From Paracnuella aquatica (lineage in GTDB: Bacteria; Bacteroidota; Bacteroidia; Chitinophagales; Chitinophagaceae): a DNA stretch of 64,000 nucleotides. Position numbers and translations under genes: made by a program. The notes below the pieces were generated by a model, which was given only the letters and a program-made list of their open reading frames with translations, searched no databases and was not told where the DNA came from. Shown here piece after piece: positions 1-8,238 of this stretch. Every line of letters begins with the position of its first letter. Position 1 is the first letter of the stretch. The DNA lies in contig NZ_QOWJ01000017.1 of the NCBI RefSeq assembly GCF_003332885.2, positions 58,024 to 122,023 on the forward strand. Reading direction: 5' to 3'.

Positions 1-1218
1 ACCGGTAAATCTGCAACTCATTCTGACGTATATAATAATAGCAGAAAGAAAAGTTAGCAGAGCAATAAAGAGTATTGCTGTATTGAGGTTAAAGAAGTCT
101 GCAATAATCCCTGTAAGTATTGCACCAATCGCATAACCTAAATCTCTCCACAATCTGAAAATGCCGATGCTTTTTGCCCTGTCCTGCGGATTGGTGTTTT
201 CTGCAACAGTGGCAAGAAATGTAGGATAAACCATTGCTGTACCCCATCCAAGAATGGAAGAAAGTATTATGAAATGCAACATGGTATTTGCCCAAACCAG
301 TAACAATAAAGCAATTGCCTGTAAGAACATGCCGAGGTAAAGCATATCCTTTTTACAAAACCTATCTGCCATCTTTCCAGTGAATAACTGACCGATGCCC
401 CATACTGCAGGATAGATTGCCGTTACAATTCCTATCTGGCTAATGGTAAAGCCTTTTGTGGCAAGCAATATCGGAAATATGCCCCATACCATGCCATCGT
501 TGAGGTTACTGATTAAGCCTGCCTGTGTTACCGAACCTAAGTTTTTGTTTTTCCACGTTGTTTCCCAGAAAATGTTTTTGAGACCGGGAACATTGTTCGT
601 AGTTGCTTCTTTTGCGACATGATGCCTTGTGTCTTTTACAAAGAATATGCTGCCCAAAAGACCAAAAAATGCCAAGACAATTCCTACATAAAAAGGGTAT
701 GGTCTTATACCAAATTCACCTGCAATCCAACCTGTAAGAAATGCAATTACTGCTACAGCGATGTAACCGGCAAACTCGTTCAGCCCCATAGCAAAACCTC
801 TCTGCTTTTCTCCTACAAGGTCAATTTTCATTACTACTGTACTTGACCAAGCCAAACCCTGGTTGATGCCTAAAAGAACATTGGCTGCAATGATCCAATT
901 CCAATCTTTTGCAAACATCAAAACAAACGGAATAGGTAAACCAATTATCCAGCCTGCGATCAGTAAGTTCTTCCTGCCAAACCGGTTTGCTAATGTTCCT
1001 GTATAATAGTTAGTAACCGCTTTCACTATTCCAAATACAATAATGAAAGAAAGGATTGCTGTTTTAGCTGCTATGGCAAATTCTTTCTCTGCTATTTGCG
1101 GCAGAATTGTTCTTTCTAAACCTACCATGCCACCGACAAAAGCATTGATGATAACCAGTATCGTAAACTGCTTCCAGTTTTCCTTCAATCCTAAACGAAC
1201 GTTTTGCATAAAGCCCAT
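1..1218 (-). CDS. MFS transporter, C-terminus cut by window edge
   Basis: The reading frame is open from the ATG at 1218 to base 1 (406 codons) with no stop, so the gene continues past the left edge. The product is a polytopic inner-membrane protein with many hydrophobic segments. A motif-A-like loop of the major facilitator superfamily (RFGRKNLL) lies near residue 80, and a weaker second copy (DRFCKKDM) follows in the C-terminal half. Substrate cannot be told from sequence. It starts 10 bp after the rhodanese/MBL gene on the same strand, so the two are probably co-transcribed. A role in moving sulfur compounds or in detoxification would be inference from that pairing. Confidence 0.85.
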   Translation of the reverse strand, partial: MGFMQNVRLGLKENWKQFTILVIINAFVGGMVGLERTILPQIAEKEFAIAAKTAILSFIIVFGIVKAVTNYYTGTLANRFGRKNLLIAGWIIGLPIPFVLMFAKDWNWIIAANVLLGINQGLAWSSTVVMKIDLVGEKQRGFAMGLNEFAGYIAVAVIAFLTGWIAGEFGIRPYPFYVGIVLAFFGLLGSIFFVKDTRHHVAKEATTNNVPGLKNIFWETTWKNKNLGSVTQAGLISNLNDGMVWGIFPILLATKGFTISQIGIVTAIYPAVWGIGQLFTGKMADRFCKKDMLYLGMFLQAIALLLLVWANTMLHFIILSSILGWGTAMVYPTFLATVAENTNPQDRAKSIGIFRLWRDLGYAIGAILTGIIADFFNLNTAILFIALLTFLSAIIIYVRMSCRFTG

Positions 1219-1228
1219 AATGATTTAC

Positions 1229-2338
1229 TTATGAAATTGCACACCTGTTCGCGCCTGCTTCTAACTCTACAGGGTTTACATCGTCGTATTCTCCCTTTAT
1301 GTTCTTTTCAACTATAGCAAGGTAGTTTGCTGGGGTTCGAGGAATGCGTTGAAGTATGGTTTGAACAAATTCTTCCTCTTTCAAATGAAGCATTGAAACA
1401 TTTTGCTTTATGGAAGACAATGAGGCTTGTATAGGAATGCTGTTGAACTCGACAGGTTTACTTGTATGCCCAGGCAGCACTATAATGTTTTCATTTAGTG
1501 CTATCAACTTTTGCAAGGAGTGATAAAGTAAACTCGCCTTGTGTCTTGCTTCTTCGGGACTTGCCTTTAAATCTGGTCTTCCAATGCTTTCTATAAAAAG
1601 GGTGTCGCCAGTAAGTAATAGTTTGTCATCTATCAAATAAGATGTGCTTTCTAATGTATGACCAGGTGAATGAATTGATCTTATTGATATGTTGCCTACA
1701 GTTACAGTAACATTATCGCCAAGAGGCTTGAAGTTGAATGTGATTTTATCCTGAACCGGCAGGTAAAAAGGAATGTTGAATTTTTCAGCCAATTGCTTTG
1801 ATCGAGAAAGATGGTCGGCATGAATATGCGTATCCATGACGAACTTTAGTGTTATCCCTCTTTCAGAAAGGAATTGCTCATAGTCTGCAACAGGTAATGA
1901 AGCATCTATTATTACTGCTTCTTTACGTGAAATAATCATGTACGACAAACAACCCTTTCCGGTTCGTCTGAACTGTATTACTTCAAAGTTTTCGAAAGTA
2001 AGCACAGCTGTGTTCCATGCCATGCTCCAAGCTTTCATGCCGCCTTCCAAAGAATACGCTTCAATGCCCTTTTTCCTTAATTCATTTGCAGCTATCATAC
2101 TGGTTCTGCCTGCTGCACAAACCGTAACGACAGGAACATTCTCGGGAATAGCCACGTTATCTAAAACGGATGCATCGTTATTATTCAGCCGCTGGTAGGC
2201 ATCTAAGTAAATACTGCCAGGTATCTGCCATTCCTCCCGTTGCTCTTTTGGTCTTACATCAAGTACAATAACGTCTTTTTTGTCTTCCAGCCAGGTTCTT
2301 AGCTGTTCTGCACCTACAGACAATCTATTATTCTCCAT
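1229..2338 (-). CDS. Rhodanese / metallo-beta-lactamase fusion, persulfide dioxygenase-like
   Basis: A 369-residue two-domain protein. Residues about 1-112 form a rhodanese domain with active-site loop CAAGR (Cys74). Residues about 115-350 form a metallo-beta-lactamase fold with the metal motif THIHADH (H171, H173, D175, H176), a later SPGHT, a TGDTLF segment and a C-terminal PGHT. This resembles ETHE1/Blh-type persulfide dioxygenases that oxidise glutathione persulfide, with the rhodanese supplying or accepting sulfane sulfur. The usual fusion order is MBL then rhodanese; here rhodanese comes first. No signal peptide, so cytoplasmic. Two dyad-symmetric sequences just upstream are candidate operators. 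It leads a two-gene unit with the MFS transporter. Confidence 0.88.
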   Translation of the reverse strand: MENNRLSVGAEQLRTWLEDKKDVIVLDVRPKEQREEWQIPGSIYLDAYQRLNNNDASVLDNVAIPENVPVVTVCAAGRTSMIAANELRKKGIEAYSLEGGMKAWSMAWNTAVLTFENFEVIQFRRTGKGCLSYMIISRKEAVIIDASLPVADYEQFLSERGITLKFVMDTHIHADHLSRSKQLAEKFNIPFYLPVQDKITFNFKPLGDNVTVTVGNISIRSIHSPGHTLESTSYLIDDKLLLTGDTLFIESIGRPDLKASPEEARHKASLLYHSLQKLIALNENIIVLPGHTSKPVEFNSIPIQASLSSIKQNVSMLHLKEEEFVQTILQRIPRTPANYLAIVEKNIKGEYDDVNPVELEAGANRCAIS

Positions 2339-2340
2339 GT

Positions 2341-2358
2341 TGTGATATTTACATCACA
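2341..2358. promoter_or_regulatory. Dyad operator candidate (TGTGAT-N6-ATCACA)
   Basis: Sequence TGTGATATTTACATCACA is a dyad with 6-bp arms around a 6-bp centre. The half-sites TGTGA/TCACA are those of Crp/Fnr proteins, although the central spacing is 8 rather than the 6 of E. coli CRP. It ends 2 bp before the start codon of the rhodanese/MBL gene, which fits repression or a leader-overlapping site. The adjacent gene encodes a Crp-family protein, the obvious candidate ligand. Confidence 0.5.
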
Positions 2359-2384
2359 AAGGTGGCATTAAGCCAAGACTATCC

Positions 2385-2402
2385 ATTTATCATATGATAA
2401 AT
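2385..2402. promoter_or_regulatory. 18-bp perfect palindrome between Crp-like gene and rhodanese gene
   Basis: ATTTATCATATGATAAAT is a perfect 18-bp palindrome, 2 bp past the end of the Crp-family gene and about 47 bp upstream of the rhodanese/MBL start codon. Position and symmetry suit a dimeric regulator binding the promoter of the rhodanese-MFS unit. No T-run follows, so it is not an intrinsic terminator. Confidence 0.45.
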
Positions 2403-2404
2403 AA

Positions 2405-2968
2405 TCAGCGTTGCCCTCTGATACGGCTAAGACTGACTTGTGTAATTCCTAAATAAGAAGCAATGTATTTCAGCGGCACTCTTTGTATGATGGTGGGAGC
2501 TTCTTCTAATAGTGCTTTGTAACGTTCTTCTGCTGTGTGAAACTGTATGCCTTCAATGCGGTTAACCGTTTCTACGTGGCTGGCTTCAAATATTTTCCTA
2601 AATAGACGTTCAATTTCCGGATAGCTATCATACAGCTTGAAAAGTTTGTTAGCATCAATTGCCACAATTTCTGCGTCTTCTAAAATCTGAATTGCTTTGC
2701 GGCTTGGTTTGCCGGTAAATAGACTTTCTACCCGTGCAATTACGTTGTTTTCGGTGGCGAAGCCATCTGTTATATCTATGCCGTCTTTGTAGTAGTAAAT
2801 CCTTGCTATCCCTTTGTTGATAAAATAAACTGTTTTGCAGGTATGACCTATGGGCTGCAAGTCTTTATTTTTTTGAATATGGACAAGTTTGCTTATCCCT
2901 TCTATTGCCTCTTTTGCCTCATCCGATAAAGGACTAAAGCGATTGAAATATTCAAAAAGCTGCTTCAT
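2405..2968 (-). CDS. Crp/Fnr family transcriptional regulator
   Basis: A 187-residue protein with an N-terminal cyclic-nucleotide-binding-like beta-roll (about residues 20-120, with VYFINKGIAR typical of the family) and a C-terminal helix-turn-helix (YIASYLGITQVSLSRIR) that ends abruptly, as in many Bacteroidota members. There is no Fnr-type N-terminal cysteine cluster, so an oxygen-sensing 4Fe-4S role is not supported. The start codon overlaps the stop of the upstream phosphorylase gene by 4 bp (ATGA), indicating translational coupling. Two dyads directly downstream suggest it controls the rhodanese/MBL-MFS unit. Confidence 0.88.
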   Translation of the reverse strand: MKQLFEYFNRFSPLSDEAKEAIEGISKLVHIQKNKDLQPIGHTCKTVYFINKGIARIYYYKDGIDITDGFATENNVIARVESLFTGKPSRKAIQILEDAEIVAIDANKLFKLYDSYPEIERLFRKIFEASHVETVNRIEGIQFHTAEERYKALLEEAPTIIQRVPLKYIASYLGITQVSLSRIRGQR

Positions 2969-3747
2969 GGGACGATGGTTGTTTTGAGTAGATAACTTAC
3001 TAAGGCGAGTGTATCAATGCTGCCCATTTCTTCTCCTTTCTCAAAATCTCCTTCTGACTGTGCCATTGAATTTGTAAGGTGAGCAAAGCAAATAATGTTA
3101 TATTCTTTTACTGTGGCTAAGGCATACAAAGCCGCTGCTTCCATCTCTACACAAACAATATTTTGCTGTTTGTGAATGTTGATTGCAGATTGTGTCTCTC
3201 TGTATGGTGCATCTGTTGTCCAGCTACTTGCTTCAAAGAATGGACATCCCTTGTCTTTGAAAAAAGGTGTTAGTTGCCGGAGTAAGGTTTGCGGTAATAA
3301 GGATGGCTGGTCCGGAGGCAGGTAATGGTAACTTGTTCCTTCGTCCCTGATAGCATCTGTGATTAGTGCAAATCTTTTTGTATTGTTTGGTTGATTAATA
3401 ATACCCGCTGAAGTGACACTGATTAATAGTTTGCAACCTGAAACAAAAAGCTGCTCTGCAACCAGCACAGCGTAAGAAGAGCCCACGATGCAAGGAATGA
3501 TGCCTATCTGAACGCCATCTACATCAAATGTGTAAAGAACAGAGTGATAGCATGCCCAACACTCGTCTTTGGTTGCCTTTCCGTGTCTCAACAGATAGTC
3601 GGCTAAATCACCGTCAGGATCAAGAAGACAAATGACAGGAACACTGCATTCTTTCTTGCTTTTCTGTCTCCTGGCTTCCCGAAGAAGGTTTTCAGGCAGA
3701 AAGACAGACTGCTCATCGTAGTATTTATTAAGTAATATTTCACTCAT
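2965..3747 (-). CDS. Nucleoside phosphorylase (PNP/UDP family)
   Basis: A 260-residue protein of the purine/uridine phosphorylase family, which splits nucleosides with phosphate. Family signs are SVTSAGIINQ in the middle and the C-terminal substrate segment CVEMEAAALYALA, where the Met-Glu pair contacts ribose. Purine versus uridine preference cannot be decided. The ATG at 3747 is chosen: the frame extends to a TTG at 3777, but that lies inside the probable promoter box. It overlaps the Crp-like gene by 4 bp and so forms a two-gene operon. Confidence 0.82.
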   Translation of the reverse strand: MSEILLNKYYDEQSVFLPENLLREARRQKSKKECSVPVICLLDPDGDLADYLLRHGKATKDECWACYHSVLYTFDVDGVQIGIIPCIVGSSYAVLVAEQLFVSGCKLLISVTSAGIINQPNNTKRFALITDAIRDEGTSYHYLPPDQPSLLPQTLLRQLTPFFKDKGCPFFEASSWTTDAPYRETQSAINIHKQQNIVCVEMEAAALYALATVKEYNIICFAHLTNSMAQSEGDFEKGEEMGSIDTLALVSYLLKTTIVP

Positions 3748-3774
3748 CAGGTAAAAGGAAATTATATCTTGCGA

Positions 3775-3804
3775 CAAATTTAGTCAATGAAAAAGCTGTC
3801 AATA
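3775..3804 (-). promoter_or_regulatory. Bacteroidota-type promoter for the phosphorylase-crp operon
   Basis: On the minus strand the box TAAATTTG matches the Bacteroidota -7 consensus TAnnTTTG exactly, and a TTG lies 17 nt upstream, close to the usual -33 spacing. The ATG of the phosphorylase follows about 27 nt downstream. This supports the 3747 start. Confidence 0.5.
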
Positions 3805-4224
3805 TTAAAGCTATTAATCCTAGCGATTATTTTGTCTTTAGGTGTTGATGGCTATGCTCAAAATCCTGTGAATTGGACTGAAAAACAACTTCTAGAACCG
3901 GGTGATTTGGCAAACGCTATCAATACGAAGAAAGATATTCCGGTAATTATTAGCGTCGGACCAGGTGCAACAGTACCAAACTCTGTAAATGTGGGCATGG
4001 TGAATACTCCCGAAGGCTTGGCAAAGCTAAAAGCACAACTGAAAACGATCGACAAGGACAAAAAGATAGTTGTTTATTGTGGTTGTTGCCCCTTTGAGCA
4101 TTGCCCAAATGTGCGTCCTGCTATTAATGCTTTAAAAGAGCTGAACTTTACAAGTTACTATTTATTGAATTTGCCTCACAACATAAAAAGGGATTGGATA
4201 GACAAAGGCTATCCTACAACTTAG
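3787..4224 (+). CDS. Secreted rhodanese-like protein with CGCCPFEHCPN motif
   Basis: A 145-residue protein with an N-terminal signal peptide (hydrophobic stretch to residue about 22, ending GYAQ). The rest looks like a rhodanese fold: VVYCGCCPFEHCPN resembles a rhodanese active-site loop enriched to three cysteines with a nearby His, followed by RPAINALKEL and a conserved-looking YLLNLP segment. The Cys/His cluster suggests metal or sulfur binding in the periplasm. Transcribed divergently from the phosphorylase operon. The exact reaction is unknown. Confidence 0.75.
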   Translation: MKKLSILKLLILAIILSLGVDGYAQNPVNWTEKQLLEPGDLANAINTKKDIPVIISVGPGATVPNSVNVGMVNTPEGLAKLKAQLKTIDKDKKIVVYCGCCPFEHCPNVRPAINALKELNFTSYYLLNLPHNIKRDWIDKGYPTT

Positions 4225-4603
4225 GCTCATCGTGATTTTGGTTAAAGGAGCCAATGGGATTTATCCTATTACCGCGACGCAAATTGAACAACATTGCAAA
4301 TTCAATATCAGTAGGAACTTAATTCGCTTTGAAATGGCTGAAGAAACGGAAAGTGTCAATCGTCGCATTTGAAACTGGTGCTCTTCTGTAACGCCATCTT
4401 TACTTATGTACTGATAGTTGCCTTCCATAGGAACCGCCAGGAGCCATAGGCAACTTTCCAACGTTCATAAATGGGTGATTATACAAGGCAACCATATTGG
4501 TTTCAAGCTGCGGTATTGGTCTGTAGCTTGCGCAACAACTCGGGGGCAAATTGGGTATGAGAAAGTACCGTAGTTAATAATAAGGCCGATATGCTAAATA
4601 GTT
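4225..4603 (-). pseudogene. Decayed porin-like gene
   Basis: No intact frame, but joining minus-strand frames gives a coherent degraded protein. It starts MKNYLAY at about 4608 with a signal-like segment containing TTVLSYTQFAP. Later come YQYISKDGVTEEHQFQMRR, then DIEFAMLFNLRRG and NPIGSFNQNHDEP. The last two resemble strands of phosphate-selective-porin-type barrels (an 'IEFE...NLRGG..L.PIG..N..H' pattern). Stops and frameshifts interrupt it, and no C-terminus remains. It immediately follows the Rieske relic on the same strand, so the two were probably one operon. Confidence 0.45.
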
Positions 4604-4605
4604 CT

Positions 4606-4960
4606 TCATGATTGCCTTCTCAAATCAATGAATAATTTGTTGGCTGATACTATTAGAGGAAAGGTGCTAAGGTTGGCGTCTACCGGGCCATTGGTCACCT
4701 GTCCTTTGCTGTTAAACTTACTCCGGTGCGCCGGGCATTTCAACACATCGCCTGAAGCCTGCAGTTCTGCATCCTGATGGCTACATTTCATTCGCAGGGC
4801 AGAATATACAGTTTCGCTAAATCCATAAAGGCAGATCGGAAATTGAAGAGCATTGTTGCGCAAAATGAAGAAAGAACTGTACACTATACCACCTCTCTAC
4901 CTTACGCGAAATTCGATACGGCCGTAACCTTCTGGGCATAAGAAGTGCTTCAGTATGCTT
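4606..4960 (-). pseudogene. Decayed Rieske [2Fe-2S] protein gene
   Basis: An open stretch of 92 codons (4606-4884) keeps a recognisable Rieske domain: cluster box 1 KCSHQDAEL (Cys-X-His) and box 2 KCPAHRSKF (Cys-X-X-His), then NSKGQVTNGPVDANL and a terminal LFIDLR strand. The usual N-terminal signal/membrane anchor is missing; upstream sequence to about 4960 is interrupted by stops. In intact homologues box 2 is normally CPxHGS, here the Gly is Arg. Length is well below a normal Rieske protein, so a relic is the best reading. Confidence 0.6.
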
Positions 4961-5054
4961 AGTAATGAGTCTGCGGGCAATGTTTTGCTAGCTTAATAAG
5001 ATTTACAGAACTACTTTCTTTGAATGGTAATGAATGCTACAATTATCTAAAACA

Positions 5055-5076
5055 GCGCAAATTTATTAATTTGCGC
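5055..5076. promoter_or_regulatory. 9-4-9 palindrome abutting the start codon at 5082
   Basis: GCGCAAATT-TATT-AATTTGCGC is a perfect 9-bp inverted repeat with a 4-bp centre, ending 5 bp before the ATG of the Cys-rich protein. As RNA it would form a stable hairpin at the ribosome-binding region; as DNA it is a good dimer operator. No known consensus is recognised. Confidence 0.4.
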
Positions 5077-5081
5077 CTGCA

Positions 5082-5432
5082 ATGAAGGTTTTCGGCTTTA
5101 TGATCGCTTTTTATATCCTTTTCCTGTCTGTCCAGCCAGGGTTAAGTGATATGATTAGCCTTACTAGCCAGAGTGTTGAGACTTGCTGTGGTGGTGCATG
5201 TGAACCGTTTGAAGAGGAGGAGCCCACGAAAGAACCTGAGCGCAATGGGTGTGACGAAAACTCTAACTGCAATCCTTTTCAAACCTGCAAGGGTTGTCCT
5301 GCTTTTACAAGCAATTTCTCTTATCAAAATATTTCACTAATTCCTTTGTTTTCTAAACATCGAATAGGAAATAATGATAGAGTGCCTCCGCTGATTACCC
5401 TCGATTTTTGGCAACCGCCTAAGATAGTCTGA
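5082..5432 (+). CDS. Small Cys-rich secreted protein (DUF6660-like)
   Basis: A 116-residue exported protein: signal peptide to about residue 22, then an acidic Cys-rich centre (TCCGGACEPFEEEEP, then CDENSNCNPFQTCKGCPAF) and a C-terminal tail with DFWQPPKIV. Length, Cys cluster and the WQPP tail match a second gene at 20054-20383, which ends IWQPPQLV. Both sit at borders of the metal-resistance region. Such proteins are common beside Bacteroidota metal-efflux genes; metal binding in the periplasm is inferred, not shown. Confidence 0.6.
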   Translation: MKVFGFMIAFYILFLSVQPGLSDMISLTSQSVETCCGGACEPFEEEEPTKEPERNGCDENSNCNPFQTCKGCPAFTSNFSYQNISLIPLFSKHRIGNNDRVPPLITLDFWQPPKIV

Positions 5433-5505
5433 CTGTTTTTCCATTAACACCGGACAATATGCTTAAAACAGACATTATCTTATCCATTTTCAAAAATCAT
5501 TTAAA

Positions 5506-5874
5506 ATGAACGCAAAATTCTTCTATACACTAACCGTGACGTTAGCTTTCACACTGGCTGCTTCAACATCATCTTTTGCTCAAACAGCAAAAGACCAACC
5601 GACAACAGCCGCACAAACCCAAAAGCTGCAAACAATTAAAATAAAAGTAAGTGGAATCACTTGCAGCGGCGATTGTAAAGACATAGAAAAAGCAGTAAGC
5701 AATGCCAATGGCGTTACGTCATCAAAGTTGGTGAGCAAACCATCAGCAACCAGCGCTTTTGAAATCACTTTTGACCCGACGATAGTTTCTGAGAAAGAGA
5801 TACGGAAAATAGTAGAAGCTACACCGGGTTGTGAAAACCCTAATGATAGACCCTACAAGGTAAAGCAAGGATAA
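5506..5874 (+). CDS. Periplasmic heavy-metal-associated (HMA) domain protein
   Basis: A 122-residue protein with a signal peptide (ends SSFAQT, about residue 26) and one HMA ferredoxin-like domain (about residues 42-110). The usual CxxC metal loop is replaced by GITCSGDC (Cys-X3-Cys), so the two thiols are one residue further apart. It lies 11 bp upstream of the TonB-receptor gene on the same strand, and the receptor plug region also carries a Cys pair. Passing a metal ion between the two is a reasonable inference. Confidence 0.75.
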   Translation: MNAKFFYTLTVTLAFTLAASTSSFAQTAKDQPTTAAQTQKLQTIKIKVSGITCSGDCKDIEKAVSNANGVTSSKLVSKPSATSAFEITFDPTIVSEKEIRKIVEATPGCENPNDRPYKVKQG

Positions 5875-5885
5875 ACACGATTTAC

Positions 5886-8108
5886 ATGAAACAATTACTG
5901 GTAGTATTACTGATACTAACAGTTCCTTTCATATCCTTTGCTCAACCGATAAAGGGAAAAATAACCAATGATACAGGAGCACCATTACAAGGTGCTACCG
6001 TTGCATGGATCAATAGTAAGAAAGGAACCGTTACGAACGAAATGGGTGAGTTCTTAATAGACTTACCTAAGAAAAGCCCCCATAGCTTACTAATCAGTTA
6101 TGTGGGGTATAAAACAGATACCATACAGGTTACTGATACTTCATTTCTCGAAATTGCTTTGCGTGCTGTATCGGCGCTGCACAATGTGACCGTAGAGGGG
6201 AGAAAAAGAGCTTCTTATATCTCCGCCAACCCGATAAAAACAGAGGTAATCACCTCGTTGGAACTGAAGAAAGCAGCTTGTTGTGATTTGTCGGGGTGCT
6301 TTGAAACACAGGCCTCCGTGCAACCACAAACAACAAACATCATTACCAATTCCAAAGAGTTGCGAATACTGGGGCTATCTGGTATCTACAACCAGGTTTT
6401 GATTGATGGTTTTCCGCAAATACAAGGTTTAACCTACACCTATGGCATCAGCAGCATACCCGGTACACTGGTGGACAATATCTGGGTGGCGAAAGGTGCC
6501 AATTCCGTGTTGCAAGGTTTTGAAAGCATCAGCGGACAGATTAATGTACTTACAAAGGAGCCGGACAAGGCGGACAAGCTTTTGCTGAATGCCTATATCA
6601 ACAGCTTTGGCGAGAAACATCTGAATGCTAACTATTCATTCAGGAAAGGCAAATGGAGTAGTTTAACTGCTTTGCACATAGTGCAACCAGCAGGAAGGGT
6701 TGACAGAGATGACGACCGTTTTTTAGACCTTCCATTACTTACCCGCTATGCCATTGCTAACCGGTGGAAAAAAGGAGATGAAGCGAAGTGGGGATGGAGT
6801 ACACAATTTAATGTCCGTTACCTGTCTGAGAAAAGAATCGGTGGGCAAACCGGTTTCAATTACGATAGAGACAAAGGAACGGGTAACGCTTACGGACAGG
6901 CTGTAAGCATAAACCAGCCGGAAGCTTGGTTTAAAACAGCCTTTCGAATGAATGACGAGCACAGGTTTGCTCTTTATGTTTCCGGTTCTCATCAGGATCA
7001 GCAGTCCTATTTCGGGGTAACGGCTTACAAAGCGAAGCAAGCAGCCGGATATGCTAACCTGCAATATGAATTTGGGTACAAAAACAACAGCGTATTAAAA
7101 ACCGGCATAAGCTATCGACATCTGAATTTGTCAGAGAAAATTTTGTTTAGTAACAATAGCCTCAATAGAACGTATGCTGGCATTTATAACAAGGTTGAAA
7201 ACATTCCTGGTGTTTTTGCTGAAAACATCATCAACAGTGCAAACGATAAACTTACCTGGATAGCCGGCATCAGGGCAGACCATCACAACCGTTTTGGTTG
7301 GGAAGTAACACCCAGAACCTTGCTTAAATATGCTGCAACGCCAAACCTAACCTTTAGAGGGTCAATCGGTACAGGATGGAGGACGGCAAACATTTTTAGC
7401 GAAAACGTTGGCTTGTTGGTAAGTTCCAGGGATATCATTTTTGCAGAAGCGTTACAACCGGAGAAAGCATTGAACGTAGGTTTCAACGCAACGCAAAAGT
7501 TCAAAAGCAAGAATGTTGAAGGATATGTTTCGCTGGATTTTTACAGAACGTCCTTTCAAAATCAAATCTTTCCGGAGTATGATGCAGACCCTACCAAAGC
7601 AATCATCAAAAACTTTACGGGCAAGTCAGTATCCAACGGGTTTCAGGCAGAAGTGAGCGGCACATTCTATAACAGATTTGCAGCCAAAGCAGGTTATGTG
7701 TACCTCGATGTTTACCAGATGAAGGATGAAGGCAAGGATATTCTGCCTTTCAACCCCAATCATAGGCTGCATACCTCCGCATCGTTTATGCCACTGAACA
7801 GAAAGTGGCACATCGATGCGAATGCTCATTGGTATGGAATCCAGAAGCTTCCGGATACAAAAAACAACCCCGTACTGTACCAGCGGCCAGGTGAGTCAAA
7901 CCCCTATACGGTGGTTAGTACGCAATTCACGTACAACATCAAGAGATTTGAAGTGTATGCCGGGGTAGAAAATATTTTCAATTTCAGGCAGAATAAACCG
8001 CTTATTGGGTGGCAGGACCCATTCGGCAAATACTTTGACACCCAATTTGCGTGGGGGCCTACCAGAGGAAGAGAGGCTTATCTCGGAATTCGATACACGG
8101 TGAAATAA
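5886..8108 (+). CDS. TonB-dependent outer-membrane receptor, metal-associated
   Basis: A 740-residue receptor: signal peptide (ends SFAQ, residue 20), carboxypeptidase-regulatory-like domain (about 22-95, GKITNDTGAPLQGATV), plug domain (about 115-235) with an unusual KKAACCDLSGCFE cysteine patch, and a beta-barrel ending in an aromatic-type terminal strand (LGIRYTVK). This type recurs beside HMA proteins and metal-efflux genes in Bacteroidota and may import a metal or metallophore. It is followed by a strong terminator. It forms a unit with the HMA gene 11 bp upstream. Confidence 0.85.
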   Translation: MKQLLVVLLILTVPFISFAQPIKGKITNDTGAPLQGATVAWINSKKGTVTNEMGEFLIDLPKKSPHSLLISYVGYKTDTIQVTDTSFLEIALRAVSALHNVTVEGRKRASYISANPIKTEVITSLELKKAACCDLSGCFETQASVQPQTTNIITNSKELRILGLSGIYNQVLIDGFPQIQGLTYTYGISSIPGTLVDNIWVAKGANSVLQGFESISGQINVLTKEPDKADKLLLNAYINSFGEKHLNANYSFRKGKWSSLTALHIVQPAGRVDRDDDRFLDLPLLTRYAIANRWKKGDEAKWGWSTQFNVRYLSEKRIGGQTGFNYDRDKGTGNAYGQAVSINQPEAWFKTAFRMNDEHRFALYVSGSHQDQQSYFGVTAYKAKQAAGYANLQYEFGYKNNSVLKTGISYRHLNLSEKILFSNNSLNRTYAGIYNKVENIPGVFAENIINSANDKLTWIAGIRADHHNRFGWEVTPRTLLKYAATPNLTFRGSIGTGWRTANIFSENVGLLVSSRDIIFAEALQPEKALNVGFNATQKFKSKNVEGYVSLDFYRTSFQNQIFPEYDADPTKAIIKNFTGKSVSNGFQAEVSGTFYNRFAAKAGYVYLDVYQMKDEGKDILPFNPNHRLHTSASFMPLNRKWHIDANAHWYGIQKLPDTKNNPVLYQRPGESNPYTVVSTQFTYNIKRFEVYAGVENIFNFRQNKPLIGWQDPFGKYFDTQFAWGPTRGREAYLGIRYTVK

Positions 8109-8110
8109 AT

Positions 8111-8146
8111 AAAAAAGGCTGCTCGGTAAGGCAGCCTTTTTGTTTT
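8111..8146 (+). terminator. Rho-independent terminator after the TonB receptor gene
   Basis: AAAAGGCTGC and GCAGCCTTTT form a perfect 10-bp stem around an 8-nt loop, followed by TGTTTT. It sits 3 bp past the receptor stop codon. The A-rich 5' side would also allow action on the opposite strand. Confidence 0.85.
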
Positions 8147-8238
8147 ATCCAAAACTGTAAAAATTAGAGCATTGTTGCAAGTGACGTTTATGATCTTTAG
8201 CAATACACTTTTTCTATGGTTAAAATGCAGCGATTATA

